A DNA stretch of 64,000 bases, taken from the NCBI GenBank assembly GCA_963970005.1, contig CAXAMN010014113.1:118357-182356 (forward strand), read 5' to 3'. Positions 1 through 10,700 of this stretch are shown here, piece by piece. The translations under genes were made by a program, and so were the position numbers. Positions within the stretch are counted from its first letter, which is position 1, and the number at the start of each line of letters is the position of its first letter. The stretch is from Durusdinium trenchii. Lineage: Eukaryota > Sar > Dinophyceae > Suessiales > Symbiodiniaceae. Below the pieces are notes generated by a model. That model worked only from the letters and a program-made list of their open reading frames with translations, made no database searches and had not been told where the DNA came from.

Positions 1-1849
1 TGAACCAAGCATCCCGTCAGCGTCATGCTGGAACCTTACATTCACTTTGGAATGTTTTTAGGGTGTTTCAGAATGCAATACAGCAATGACACATCACAGT
101 AGTTCAAATCTAAATGCACACAATCTACGACGCACTTGCTCATAGTATGAGCGCTTTGGGCAACGTTGGAAGGGCCAACGTGGGAGAACGACCTTTGCTT
201 TGTCGTAGGAATCGATTATAAGCACCAGCATGTCACCAACGCTCTTGGCCCGCTCCCGTGCTAGCCAGTACAGTTTGCGGTCTTCAAGTGTTTTGTGGTA
301 GTGTTGCAGCAATCTTTCACTGAGCTGGCAATGGAGCGATACATCCTGGGTGTCAAGACCAGACCACATCCATGATAAAGAGTAACCCATTCTTTTAACA
401 TCTGACCACTTCAACCAAAAGTTCCTGAACTTTGATGGGTTTCTTTGGTGTTCCGAATCAACATCTTGAGCCTGCTGCATGTAGCACATACAGCATGCTT
501 GGTTTTGCGATGGAACCGGAGGCAACATTTCCACGATTGGGCCACTCCAAAGAACGTAGATTTGCTAGCGGGTATTTGCTGAGCAGCTCGACAGTGAGCC
601 TGGTACAAAAGGTACACATTGCTCCAACAACCGTGGGGTAACTCACGAAGTGCCAACCGATTCGGGTTTGAATTGAAACCAATCTGAGTAAACGGAGACA
701 TCAATCGAACATCGATCAGTCTCTGTAGAAGATCTTCCCGAAACTGATGATCTCCGTAGCTGCTGTGTAGGTTTGCTTTTGAGACTATCCTTGGGGGATC
801 AGTGATGCAGGACCTTATTGCCTGAAGCTAAAATGGCATCAAATGATTTGATGGATATGTCTATTATTGTCTTGTTTGTTGCCAAAGGAGCTCAGTGGGC
901 ATGGACTCTGCTGCAGACCAATAGAGATTGATCAGGAAGTTTGTCACACTGGCAGATTTCACTGCAGGTGGTGCAGCTGGCCCTGAGAGAGAATCTGAGG
1001 GGTGAGGGTCGAGCTGGGTACAAGTGTGGAAAGCGCATGAAAGTACACAACTATGTTTGTTTAGTTTCCAATCTTGGGAAAGTATCCTCCTGCCCCACCA
1101 AAAGATCTCGCATCTCGACCCTGAAATGTGCGGCGGCAACGCGAGAGCCGATGTTTACCAATGCCAAGGCAGTGCGCCCATTGGTCCCTGCACATTGGAT
1201 ATCCTGCAAGCATTTGTCAAATGGTTTGTGGACCATGTACCGATTTGGGTTTGAATCTCAAGATTGAAATCCAAAACTTAAAAACCACAGAGCTGAATAT
1301 TTGGTCCTGCCATGTACCATTGTTTTCTCTTTGGGCACTTTTGAATCTCCCACAGCAAAGCATCTTGGGAAGTCTTTGTTAAAGACCAGAAGGCCACGCA
1401 AATGTTGTAGAGGATCTTGACAGGCATCTTACAAAGGCAAGTGCACCGTGGTTTCAACACTGACCGCTTGACCCTTGATGGGTCCATCCCCTTTTCTGCA
1501 TACTGGCAAAGATCATTCTTATCTACCTTTCCACTGGCATGTAGGGACTGAAGTCTTTCCAGCGTCAGGTCAACAAAAGTTGGGCCAGAATCAGAATCAC
1601 CATCGCTCATACTTCCATCGGATTCAGAGATAGCCGAAGAAGCATCGGAGGTCTCTGACTCGCTATCAGATGTGGACTGCCTAAGCTATAAGGGTTGATA
1701 GCCAGAAATGTGGAGGGCCTTTTTAGAATCCATATGAACCCATGAAGCTAGTGGCAGCTGGGATGCTCAGACTCAGAGCTAGATTCAGCTGAACCATCAT
1801 ATCTCTGAAGCTGGAGGTCGGGTTCATCATCCCAACGGACCAAAGACAT
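1..1849 (-). CDS. Dinoflagellate multi-copy family protein, possible DDE-type domain (3' end off window)
   Basis: I do not know a named function. The layout resembles a protein family I recall as abundant in dinoflagellate genomes, perhaps with a transposase-like DDE core; that is memory and inference. Proposed minus-strand exons are 1751-1849 (start Met at 1849, 'MSLVRWDDEPD'), 1286-1676, about 1100-1203, 883-961, about 430-759, about 146-324 and 1-27. The first two encode a Ser/Asp/Glu-rich region followed by 'CTCLCKMPVKILYN' and 'AFWSLTKTSQDALLW'. The exon at 759 ends in a Cys-rich 'AVCATCSRLKMLIR'. The exon at 324 has 'LIIDSYDKAKVVLPRW', whose Asp could be the first catalytic Asp. The fragment 'MTLTGCLV' continues off the left edge. 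Phases agree between 1286 and 1203. The join near 430/324 is unresolved, so a frameshifted copy is possible. Confidence 0.68.
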
Positions 1850-2068
1850 AAGGAGGGCGGGCCGGTTCAAGCGTAACTCGCAACCCCATTGAAACGGCTG
1901 ATCACTCATCATGTACAAAAAGGATCAACCCATGGTGCTTGCACTTGGTTCGTTGTAATTGGAACATCAAAGCTGCTTTCCTTTCTACGAGTGAAGCGGC
2001 ACAGAAGCATGTAAGGAGATTGAATTTCAGCTCAGGTCAAAACCCTGCAATCGAGGTCCTGCAACCGG

Positions 2069-4837
2069 CTAAGATTTCAAATCCGACCAGCTAATCAATA
2101 GCCTTTCAGGCACACAAGCACTAATTGCAGCACACATGCATGGTAGAACGGCTCTCATGGACATCGCGTTGCCCCCCAAACTGTGAAGAACCTTAATCAG
2201 CGTATTTGACATGGCACCCAATTTCCGAATGAATGACAACACTAAGGACAACCTGTTGATAAACACCTGCAGCGGTATAAGGTATAAGGTTGGGATTTGG
2301 AGACGACTATGTGCATGCAAGAAGCCGACTCAGAGCAAGAGCTCAAATTCAGCCGGTGAATCGGATGGCCCATAAGAAGCGTAATTTCCCTCCCCAGCAA
2401 GTAGCGCCCTTTGGTAATTGACAGAAATTTTCCAGCGGGCCTTAGTTGGAGGATTGGTTTGAATACATGATCTATCACCATATCTGGTTGGAACATGTTG
2501 GAATGGCACCAGACCCAGAATGTTACATTAGGCCATGGAGCGTAAGGCACATCAAGTCATCACTGTCTTTCTCCACAACCGGGATGTGCGTCAAACTCTG
2601 GGATGTGTTGACAATGCTGAGGCTCTCGTGGTGTGCTGCCAAAAGGTTGCATGCCTACGGCGTTGGCCAGTCCACTTGCGTACTTGTTGCAACATGTTGC
2701 AACATTGAAAAACATGCACTGAAAGGCAACATGGTAAGCCAACCAGCCTCCATCTCTCGGTGACTTGTAATCTGCTTGGCAGCCTTTGGATACTTCTTGG
2801 CAAACAACTTCTCCTTGTTCACCTTCCTGACGCTGACCTGCGGCCAGGCTTTTGAAACACCATGCAACCCAAGAAACATGCCATAGTATGTATTGCTGTA
2901 TTGCATTGTTATGGCATTGTATTGCATTACATTGTAAATCCCCACCTTGTTTGTTTTGGCCCAATCACGATGCATTGTCACCCATTTGGATTGGGGGTTG
3001 GGCTTCCTTGCAAAAGAAGAGTTTGGATGCAATGCTATGTGAGAGTGAATTACATCCAGAACTTGGGTCCAAGGAACTTCGATCCAGATCTCAGCCTTAG
3101 TTTCTCCTTCTTTTGCATGTCCCGGACCACAGCTGGATGATCTCCAGAAAGCAGCAAATCAATCCTTGGCACGGTGTTCGGCTGGCAGGCTAGCAACGCT
3201 AGCAAGTATCTCAGGAAAAAAATAACAATTAGGTTAGGGACCACTGTCTCTTCTCATTGGTCTTCATTTTGTCCATCTTGTCCTTGATGAAGCCCCCAAA
3301 GTCCTGCTTCTTCGCACCTTCAGTCATGACCGCCTCCTGAACCATGATGAGGTAGATACGCTTGCGGCTCGTTGGTGCTCCATACCGTGTCCTGGGGTTT
3401 CATGAAAACATGTCAAACACCTCCATCATCCTCAAAGATATCATCAATTCCCATCATCCTCAACTCCTCAACCCAACATGTAACATGTCACATGTTGCAG
3501 AAGAGGCACGGATTGACAATGACGTAGACCATCCTGTACCTCAACAATAAAGGATACATGCCCACTGGGCAGATACAACTGTGTAGTTTCCCATAACTAA
3601 GCCAAAGTGCCCTGGACAGTTCCGGTCGATGAAGCGTCCCACCGGCTCCGCAACAGCTTGGAAGCCAAGAACGTTCTCGAGAACAACTACCTTGGTTGAG
3701 GTGGACATGGTAAGGCCAGGGAGCAACATGCATGCCAGAACGCTCAAAACATAAACATTGTTGAGGGGCTTTTGGACGAGTAGACTTCACCCTCTTCACG
3801 CACGCAAACAACTGCCTGGAGTTTGGGTCATCAAGGCGACCAAGGCTTCCCAAGGATGAGAAAGGCGTGCAGGGGAACCCTGCGCAATATATGCTGACCT
3901 CCCGCATGGTTCGGACACGGTTTCCAGGATTGGTGATCGGGTTTCACTGCATGACTCACCCTGAACCTTGTCTTCTAGCGGTTTGTTGTCTTGCTTCAGC
4001 ACTGTTGCAGTGAGCCTGATTCCATGAACGTGAATGTAAACAAAATCAAACAAACATTAAATATGTTCCCATCCAGAAGTCACTTGAGACTTGACATGGC
4101 GAGCAACTGGTGGACATTGAAGTTTCTCTTCAGAAACTCTCTCTTCTTCTCGTGGATTTCTGAGGCCGCCCTTAGATAGATTCCACACAAGCTGTCATCG
4201 GCAACCCCCATCAACCCCCCAAAGCATGCAGATGAGTTGTTTGACGGAGGTCATGTGTTCAAGAAACTTCATGTCAGCCCTTCCTGGCGAGCGGCAAGTG
4301 GACAAGACGATCTTTCTTCTTGGCAGCGTCGCACAGCATTTGCAGGCCCATAAAAGGTGTGTCAGCGCCACTGCCTTGTTTGGCGCCGCTGGTTTCTTAC
4401 AAGGAGACATGAACCCAGACATGCAACATTTGGGATTCTTTGGGTACTTCATGGTACTTGTCCCAAACCACGATTCGGAACAGTGATGTTGCAGCTTTGG
4501 CACAATCTGATGCAAAGGTCAACGCCCCATCAGGCCAGCTGTTGAACCATCGGGTGAGTCCTCAGAAATCAGTTAAAAAGGAACACACCCGACCCTACTA
4601 GCAAATCAATGCTACCAAAACCTGTCCCGCGCGCTGCGTCCTAGAATCCACAACTGCGCAGAAAAGTGGACCCGACTTCATCCAGGTAGGCCATGGCCAT
4701 AGCATTGAGCCCAGGTTCCTGGAGAGAACTGTCAAAGAGATCCACCACTGAACCCCCTCACAGCCCAACATCCCAAGAAACAGCAAACTACAGTCCTCTT
4801 CGGACACGTCGCTCGATGATGACTCCGACGAGGTCAT
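2069..4837 (-). CDS. C5-cytosine DNA methyltransferase, twelve exons
   Basis: Transfers a methyl group from S-adenosylmethionine to cytosine C5 in DNA. Proposed exons: 4789-4837, 4655-4747, 4279-4395, 3967-4001, 3791-3898, 3566-3690, 3245-3391, 3078-3164, 2946-3006, about 2720-2837, 2315-2440 and 2069-2180. The first nine join in phase without a stop. Visible motifs in order: Ser-rich start 'MTSSESSSSDVSEED'; a motif I-like 'GSGADTPFMGL'; motif IV with the catalytic Cys, 'YCAGFPCTPFSS'; motif VI 'LENVLGF'; motif VIII 'YGAPTSRKRIYLI'; 'ITKGRYLLGREITLLMG'; motif X 'GGNAMSMRAV'; stop at 2069. Length is about 390 residues, compact for a eukaryotic enzyme and without reader domains. Motif IV is PCT rather than the usual PCQ. 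The 2720/2440 junction is out of phase as drawn, so one donor is wrong or an exon is missing. It resembles the mobile-element-linked methyltransferases known from dinoflagellates. Confidence 0.87.
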
Positions 4838-5460
4838 TGCAAGGCAGGTGGAGTAAAAAAGTAATAGTGTTTACAGCTGTTTACATGTAGATTGTGATAA
4901 CTCCCTTGAATCATGTGGAAGCTCTTTCAACCACAATGAAATGAATGCGCACCCATACATACTGGGAGCCAAAGTGCCACATCCAAATTGGATAAGAGCC
5001 ACTTACAATTGTACAAGACTATAATATATTTGTTCGTATAGAGTGAGAGCAAGAATAGATATGTGTGTTTACATGGAGAGGGGCTGCCACTGAAGCATTT
5101 ACCTAAAATTTGGGGAAAGCCAAAACCCAGGCCCCATGACCACCCGCTCTCCACAAATAATAAGGGCAATTATATAATCAATGGTTGGTAGTTTCAGAAA
5201 CTTTTTCAACCTCGAAAGACAGCTGTTGATTGAAGTCGGGTGCAAAACACACCCGGGAAGCGACCCATGTTCCCCGTCCCGGTCCCGGACGTCCATTCAC
5301 CAGGCTTTGGTCTCGACGATTTCGTGGATTGAGGACGAATTCCCAAGCCATCCAAGTCTTCTTCCCGCCGGTCACCTGTCCTTTCTAGATACCAGTAGCT
5401 GCCCCTCCACCAAGTCCTGGTCCATTTGGGTCTGGAAGAACAGCCGTGCTCGTCCTTCTT
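4838..5460. other. Spacer upstream of methyltransferase gene
   Basis: No convincing exon seen on either strand. It holds AT-rich stretches, including one around 5018-5040. The promoter of the minus-strand methyltransferase gene should lie here, but no element can be named; dinoflagellate promoters lack a reliable consensus. Confidence 0.4.
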
Positions 5461-6216
5461 TCATACCACTGTATGATGGACAACGTGGTCTCCATAGCGC
5501 GACCTAGCCAGTGCCCTGTGCTGAGTTTTCTTCCGTGCATTTGCAAAGAGCCGCTCCAGCCATCTGCCGCATTCCTTCCGCAACCAGAACGGATTTGTAT
5601 ACCAAATGTGCTCAAGAGAAAGGTATATAAACATTTCCTTAACGGACTGTGCAAGATCCCCAGAAGTGGAAATTTGACTCGACAAATACTGGGCAGTGGT
5701 TTGAACTAATGCTGAGGCATCGGCATTGGCGTTGTCTTCCAAAGGAAGACCAGGGCGAAGTGCAGCCCACCATGGAATGGGGTTAGCACATTTGACGCCG
5801 GCCAATGGCGTCATCTCATGGAATTTCAATATTCCTTGGAATCCTTTCTCCGCCCATCTCCTTTGCGCTGATACCGCTGACCAATAAGGTGGCCCATTTG
5901 CTTCTCTGGTAACGGACATGCTGTTGAAGCGCCTCGCTGTCGCCCTGAAATTTGAGACGGACAGGACATGTGTCTCCAACAGCAAAATTGTATTCTTCCC
6001 AGCAGTTCGCTCGCTGTCTATGCCTGTGTACTTAAATGCCTTAAAAACCGCCTTAGACGATGCATGTGCGCAAGACATGCTTTTCCGACCTGCTTTAAGA
6101 GACCCTTCCATTCTTTCTCTCTGTTTTTGAAGCTTTGGAACAACCCATTGAACACTATCAAAGCTCTTGCAGCCAATCTGGACACAGCCGGACATCATGG
6201 AGCCACAAATCAGCAT
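5461..6216 (-). CDS. Unrecognised 251-residue open frame, probable large exon
   Basis: One of the longest open frames in the window, starting at Met 6216 and ending at a stop near 5461. I do not recognise it. It is soluble-looking with balanced composition: a Lys/Arg/Ser-rich first part, a central stretch with 'PPYWSAVSAQRRWAEKGF' and 'GVKCANPIPWWAALRPG', and a C-terminal part with 'FWLRKECGRWLERLFANA'. It is far longer than chance frames in this sequence. It may be the 3' exon of the same gene as the coding signals at 6570-6712, 6776-7231 and 7264-7425, all on this strand. The last 18 residues may be intron read-through, because the frame continues past a possible GC or GT donor. No mobile-element domain was recognised. 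Confidence 0.5.
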   Translation of the reverse strand: MLICGSMMSGCVQIGCKSFDSVQWVVPKLQKQRERMEGSLKAGRKSMSCAHASSKAVFKAFKYTGIDSERTAGKNTILLLETHVLSVSNFRATARRFNSMSVTREANGPPYWSAVSAQRRWAEKGFQGILKFHEMTPLAGVKCANPIPWWAALRPGLPLEDNANADASALVQTTAQYLSSQISTSGDLAQSVKEMFIYLSLEHIWYTNPFWLRKECGRWLERLFANARKKTQHRALARSRYGDHVVHHTVV

Positions 6217-6445
6217 ACACTACTGTAATTCAAGCCAATTCTGCTCCGCAAAGAGCAATGCCCAATTATCCTGATCTGCAAAATAACAAAGTTTTTGCCG
6301 TTGGCGTAGCCTTTCTTTTCGCAGGGGTCTTCCCGTGGGTCGTTTGGAGACCCAACTGGCACAACATGTCATCACTTGAAACCGTCCATCCACCAATGGC
6401 AGTGTGCAAGTTGAAGAAACGAAACACCACTGTCTCGAGGTGGTG

Positions 6446-6473
6446 TGGGTCTCTTGTTGGGTAACAAGAGACC
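6446..6473. repeat. Small perfect stem
   Basis: 'ggtctcttgtt' and 'aacaagagacc' are separated by a few bases, giving an 11-base stem. It lies between two minus-strand exons. Role unknown. Confidence 0.5.
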
Positions 6474-6569
6474 AACAGGCAGCATGATGAGACAGTTTTG
6501 ATTGGATCATAGCATCAAACATGTGCAAGAAAAAAAACACCTTGAGGAATGTCACAGTTGTTTGGCACA

Positions 6570-6712
6570 GCTTTGCGCCGAAGGGAGCGCACGGCCGATT
6601 CCACGCCACTGAGGCACTTTCAGCCGTTTCGTGGCGCCCGTCCTCGGCCGCGTCCCTGCGTCCGCGTCCTGCTTGCGGAGCACGTGCGCAATGATCCATA
6701 CTCCTTGTACAC
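6570..6712 (-). CDS. Probable internal exon of unrecognised minus-strand gene
   Basis: Short stretch whose best reading has strongly G/C-biased third positions and includes 'IIAHVLRKQDADAGTR' and 'KRLKVPQWRGIGRALP'. Two other frames are also open here, so frame choice rests on third-position bias alone. It lies between the exons at 5461-6216 and 6776-7231 on the same strand and probably belongs to one gene with them. Edges are approximate. Confidence 0.35.
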
Positions 6713-6775
6713 TTTTGCCGCTTGGCCATTGGGAGAAAGCTGAAAACCCTCCGTTCAGCTCCTGAGCTCCTAAGT

Positions 6776-7231
6776 TCAGCTCAACTCCAAGCGCTGCAAG
6801 TGAAAAAGCTGCAGCTGGGCCAGCTGCATGCGGTTACTCCCACCTAACTCAATCAACTGAATGACGTGAGAAGCAAGAAGAACTGCAACATCATCTGTCC
6901 AGACTGGGGTGCATGCAAATGCTCTCATTTGTACAAGATTGAATATAATGTCCCTAAGCTGGGTCACCTGGCCAAGTGCCATCCAAATGCACTCACGCCC
7001 ATGGTGCACATGTTGGAACAGAGCTTCCACAACTAGCATTTGCATTTTCCCAGATATTTGACATTGAGCCATCCGGCAGTGACGTGTGAACCAATCATAG
7101 ATAGTTAAGCTGTTTGATTTGTGGGTTGGATGGCCGAGCTGGCTGAGTTCTTGTCCATATTTGGACCACGTGGCCATCCACCATCTCTCTCTTGCTCTCG
7201 CCTGCTGGGCTTCGTATGCCTGCTTGACATC
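6776..7231 (-). CDS. Unrecognised helical protein exon, about 150 residues
   Basis: Open frame beginning after an AG acceptor (exon base 7231, preceded by 'ttggtag') and running to a stop at 6776. It starts 'DVKQAYEAQQARARERWW' and continues with 'TIYDWFTRHCRMAQCQ', 'LVVEALFQHVHHGRE' and 'AVLLASHVIQLIELGG'. Composition is helix-rich with many Gln, His and Leu residues and no membrane segment. I do not recognise the family. The true 3' edge may be a GC donor near 6786 rather than the stop. It is likely part of the same minus-strand gene as 5461-6216. Confidence 0.5.
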   Translation of the reverse strand, partial: DVKQAYEAQQARARERWWMATWSKYGQELSQLGHPTHKSNSLTIYDWFTRHCRMAQCQISGKMQMLVVEALFQHVHHGRECIWMALGQVTQLRDIIFNLVQMRAFACTPVWTDDVAVLLASHVIQLIELGGSNRMQLAQLQLFHLQRLELS

Positions 7232-7263
7232 CTACCAACATCAACAGGGCACTTGGCTTCGCT

Positions 7264-7425
7264 TCAATCGATGGCAGGAATCACCCCCCGATTCACGAGA
7301 CGCTTCGACGCACCGCAAACACGCCGACCTCGATCGAGGTCGGCATGTGACGTCCTCGTTTCGCTCCTCGGTGGTATGGCCGAGACAACTCGATGTCTGT
7401 GCAGCTTCGCCCCGGGATGCTTGAT
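7264..7425 (-). CDS. Possible upstream exon of the same minus-strand gene
   Basis: A minus-strand frame with mostly G/C third positions reads 'AKLHRHRVVSAIPPRSETR' then 'SHADLDRGRRVCGASKR' before a stop at 7264. The opposite strand is open too, so this is a preference and not proof. It is the last minus-strand coding signal before the switch to the plus strand. Confidence 0.3.
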   Translation of the reverse strand: MKHPGAKLHRHRVVSAIPPRSETRTSHADLDRGRRVCGASKRLVNRGVIPAID

Positions 7426-7429
7426 GTGT

Positions 7430-7722
7430 CATTTATAGCTCCTTCTTGCAAGCTGTCTTGAGTCTTTTGCCACGTTTCCTACATTCATGTAACTCAAAGT
7501 CTGCCCCAGGTCCCATGTTCGTTCGCCAGAAGGGAGGCGCTGCGTGTCGCGAAGCCAACCATCCCCCCCGGCACCAAGGGCTCTCTTCTCTTCGGATGAG
7601 ACGAATGATGCGTCTTCTTCGCCGGACTCAACAGCCGTTTTTCGTCTCAACAGCCGTCTCTCCACCGGTCGCGGTCTGCACGGACTCGGTTCGCGTGGCC
7701 GTCCGTGGCCTGCTCCAGGCAG
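7430..7722. promoter_or_regulatory. Strand-switch region between divergent genes
   Basis: About 290 bases between the last minus-strand exon and the first recognised plus-strand exon of the TerC-like gene. Transcription of both neighbours should diverge from here or from hidden 5' exons. A plus-strand frame near 7544-7660 includes 'ALFSSDETNDASSSPDSTAV' and could be an upstream TerC exon or a targeting region, but its phase does not fit directly. No promoter element can be named. Confidence 0.3.
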
Positions 7723-10700
7723 ATTGTGTGGTGGGTCCTGGTGGGAATCCTTTTCGGTGGCTGGGTCGTCCTCCTGCTGGGTTGGTCCGCGGGCGCCAGC
7801 TGGAGCTATGGCTATTTCCTGGAGCAATTTGGAGACGAAGAGCCATGGGACCGGGCAGGAGGAGATTCTTGGGAGAGTTTGGGGCGGAACCGAACATATT
7901 AATACAACTCAGGAATGATAGAGAGAAACCATTGATAGCTGGTCTGATACATGGATGGAACGGAAGGATACGGCGGTTTCGACCTCGTTCCCGGCGACTG
8001 GTCGGGGAACTGATAGACCCACGGTCTGATTCGGGGTGTCCATGAACCACCCCTATCCGGGGGCCCTGGTATTTATGCATCATTAAGACCTGTTTTCCGA
8101 AGGATCCGCTTCGTTTTGGACTGCGGATCTCCAACCCTTCAGGGCTGTCTCCACTGTGGATTCCATAGACCACCCCTGTGGGTCCTGGGTCTTCAGTTTT
8201 TTGGTAGAAACACACCAAGTGGAATTGAACTACTAGGAGCAAGGACGCTACTAGGGGCTCCTGGTATCGCTACTAGGAGCAAGGATGCTACTAGGGGCTC
8301 CTGGCTTTACTACTAGGAGCAAGAAACTATGGAATTGAACCCCAGGCAGTTTTGTCCGCCTTGGGTCGCATGGGTCGATCCTGCCAGCTCCCCGTGTTTC
8401 GGCTGACCCGGTGACCAGAGGCGGGACCCCAAAACGAGGCTCCGCGTCCCGCGGTGCCATGGGCTGTGCGGCCGCTGTCAGCCGACCTGTGGGCAGCGCG
8501 GAGACAGCGGCCGAAGCGGCCCTGAAGCAGGTGGTGCCCTGCGACGACGAGGACGAGGACGACGAGGTCGGTACACGGCGACGAACCAGCGGCACCGCGG
8601 AGAAGCACGTGAACTTTGCGGACGCGCATCCACTGGCGGCTGAAAGCACCAAGAGCACCTCTTTGGTGAAGATGAAGCCACCCGGAGCTGCCGAAGCGTC
8701 GGAGAAGATCGAGTTCGATGACTCCAAACTGGGCAGCTTGATTGTTAATCTTTTCAGCACCAAGCACGCAGGTGGTAAAACATTTATATATATATATGTG
8801 TATACCAAAACATATTGAGTATAAAAGAATATATCAACAACAAACAACAGGATAGTATAATATATGTTATATCAATATATTATAAGTGTCGTTTAAGTTA
8901 TTTGTTAGCCATATAGCTCAGCATTCTGCAGGAAACAAGCTGACTCAACTATTTTGTACTGGGTTGGAGTGTATCTTGATCTCTTAACAGTCGAGACGTC
9001 TTGACCCCTGCAACCTCCGCTCAATCTGTGGCACACTAGAAAGACACACTGATTAAGAGAAATTATCTTCGTTTCCAAAAAGCTTCAAGACATGGTAGGT
9101 TCCTGAAACCTCCAACAGAGGTTAAGTGACCTTATAGGACTTTACCGGGGTACCGAACTGGGATAGTCTAGTTCGGGTTCTGACCCACCTCTGTTGGTTT
9201 CTTCCAAGGAGTGTTCAACTCCTTCGAGTGGCCGGATGGCACCCACCCGAGGGGTGTGGCGTTGCCCACCGGCCGCGTGGACCATGAGAGGAACTCGAAG
9301 AAGCTGCGTCGATTCTTGCGGCGTGCAGAGAGGGAGCAGGGCTGGTTCCAGATGGTCGTTGGGAGGAGGACCTGATGGAATGATCGCACCAAGAAAAGGA
9401 TCACTTGCTGTGCAGCCTGAGAAGTCCCAAGAACGGGAAGCCTCTTCTTCCGTCGGTCAGAAGCAGGGGTGGAGGGACAAGACGGTCTGTTTTCGAAAGT
9501 CCTTGGAGAATTGGAACACAATTCTTAATGATTTGGCCTGGATCACCAGTGATTTCCAACACCACCGGCGTTCTTGGTTCTTTTCGAACTAGAATAGGAA
9601 AGGGCTTTAAGTGGGTTTTCAAATCATTCTGCAAGCCATGAACCAACCAATCTCACGTCCAACCGTGTCCTCCAAATACAATGCTTTCCAGATGTCAATC
9701 TCCGCGCCAAAGCCAGAAAAGAAGTCGACCATGAGTCAACTCATGCCATCATCGCGATTCCAGTTCGAAGCAAGAAGACAACTTGACTGGTGATCTAGGT
9801 GTATCCAGCCCACTCGGGCAATGGTTACCATCGCCCGCGTCAAGGTGGATCGCCCACGTGTTTTGGTGTCCACATGTACACTGATGCCCAGAATGTAATG
9901 GAATGTACCATAGAACTTGTCCATACAGCAAGGGATGCAAGGCAAAAAGGCCATGTCCTGGAACCCCAGTCCCAAGCAAGTGAGACTGGTTGAGGTTTGG
10001 AGAAAATTCAGATTCTAGCCACATCGAAATGCTTTCAGCCAAGCATCGCAAGGCACTTGAAACATCTTGAAACTGGTTTGAATTGAGGTTCCACTTACTG
10101 TATTGGACGTGTAATGGACACCTCTCTCTGTGCCTCCGCCTAACCCTCACAAGCCGTGGGTGGATCCGCAACGGGCTTTTGAACACAGGGTGGCAAAAAG
10201 AGAAAGTCGAGGTGTGTGTTTTTAAGGATTTACATTGGAAGACCAAGCCAAGCCCTTGGAGATGTATGAACTGATGCCACCCCTGTCGAACCTTACCCAG
10301 TGAAGTTTCCTGGCAATTTTCAATGCGAATTCGGAAGGTCACAAACTTTCGGAAGATGTTTGGCCCAGGTTCAGGAAACTTTTGGAGCTGGTTCTTGGAT
10401 GAATGCTTAGCCTGGCAAATGATGCTCACTTGCCGACGGATATCTCTTAACACAGGCTTTCATGGCCATTTTCCGTCGAAACGACCGCATGGCTTCTGCG
10501 GTGATGGCCGACAGGTGCCGTTACGGAGCTGTTGATTCTAGGCTCACGGCTCTTGCCGCAAGAGCCTCGCTCCTTTGTTCTACAGTCACTCCAAAGGAAT
10601 GACAAAAGAGAGCGGGCGAAGAACTCACAATCAGCAACTATCAAAGACTCGAAGAGGACTGTATCTGACAAGTCCTTGACTCAGCATTCAGAGGATCACA

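Noticed and set aside
7446..8045. 199-residue plus frame
   Set aside because: Shifted relative to the TerC frame over 7723-7823, so it is a shadow there. The upstream part remains unassigned.
7628..8242. 204-residue minus frame
   Set aside because: Antisense to the first TerC exon, whose motif-level match is far stronger.
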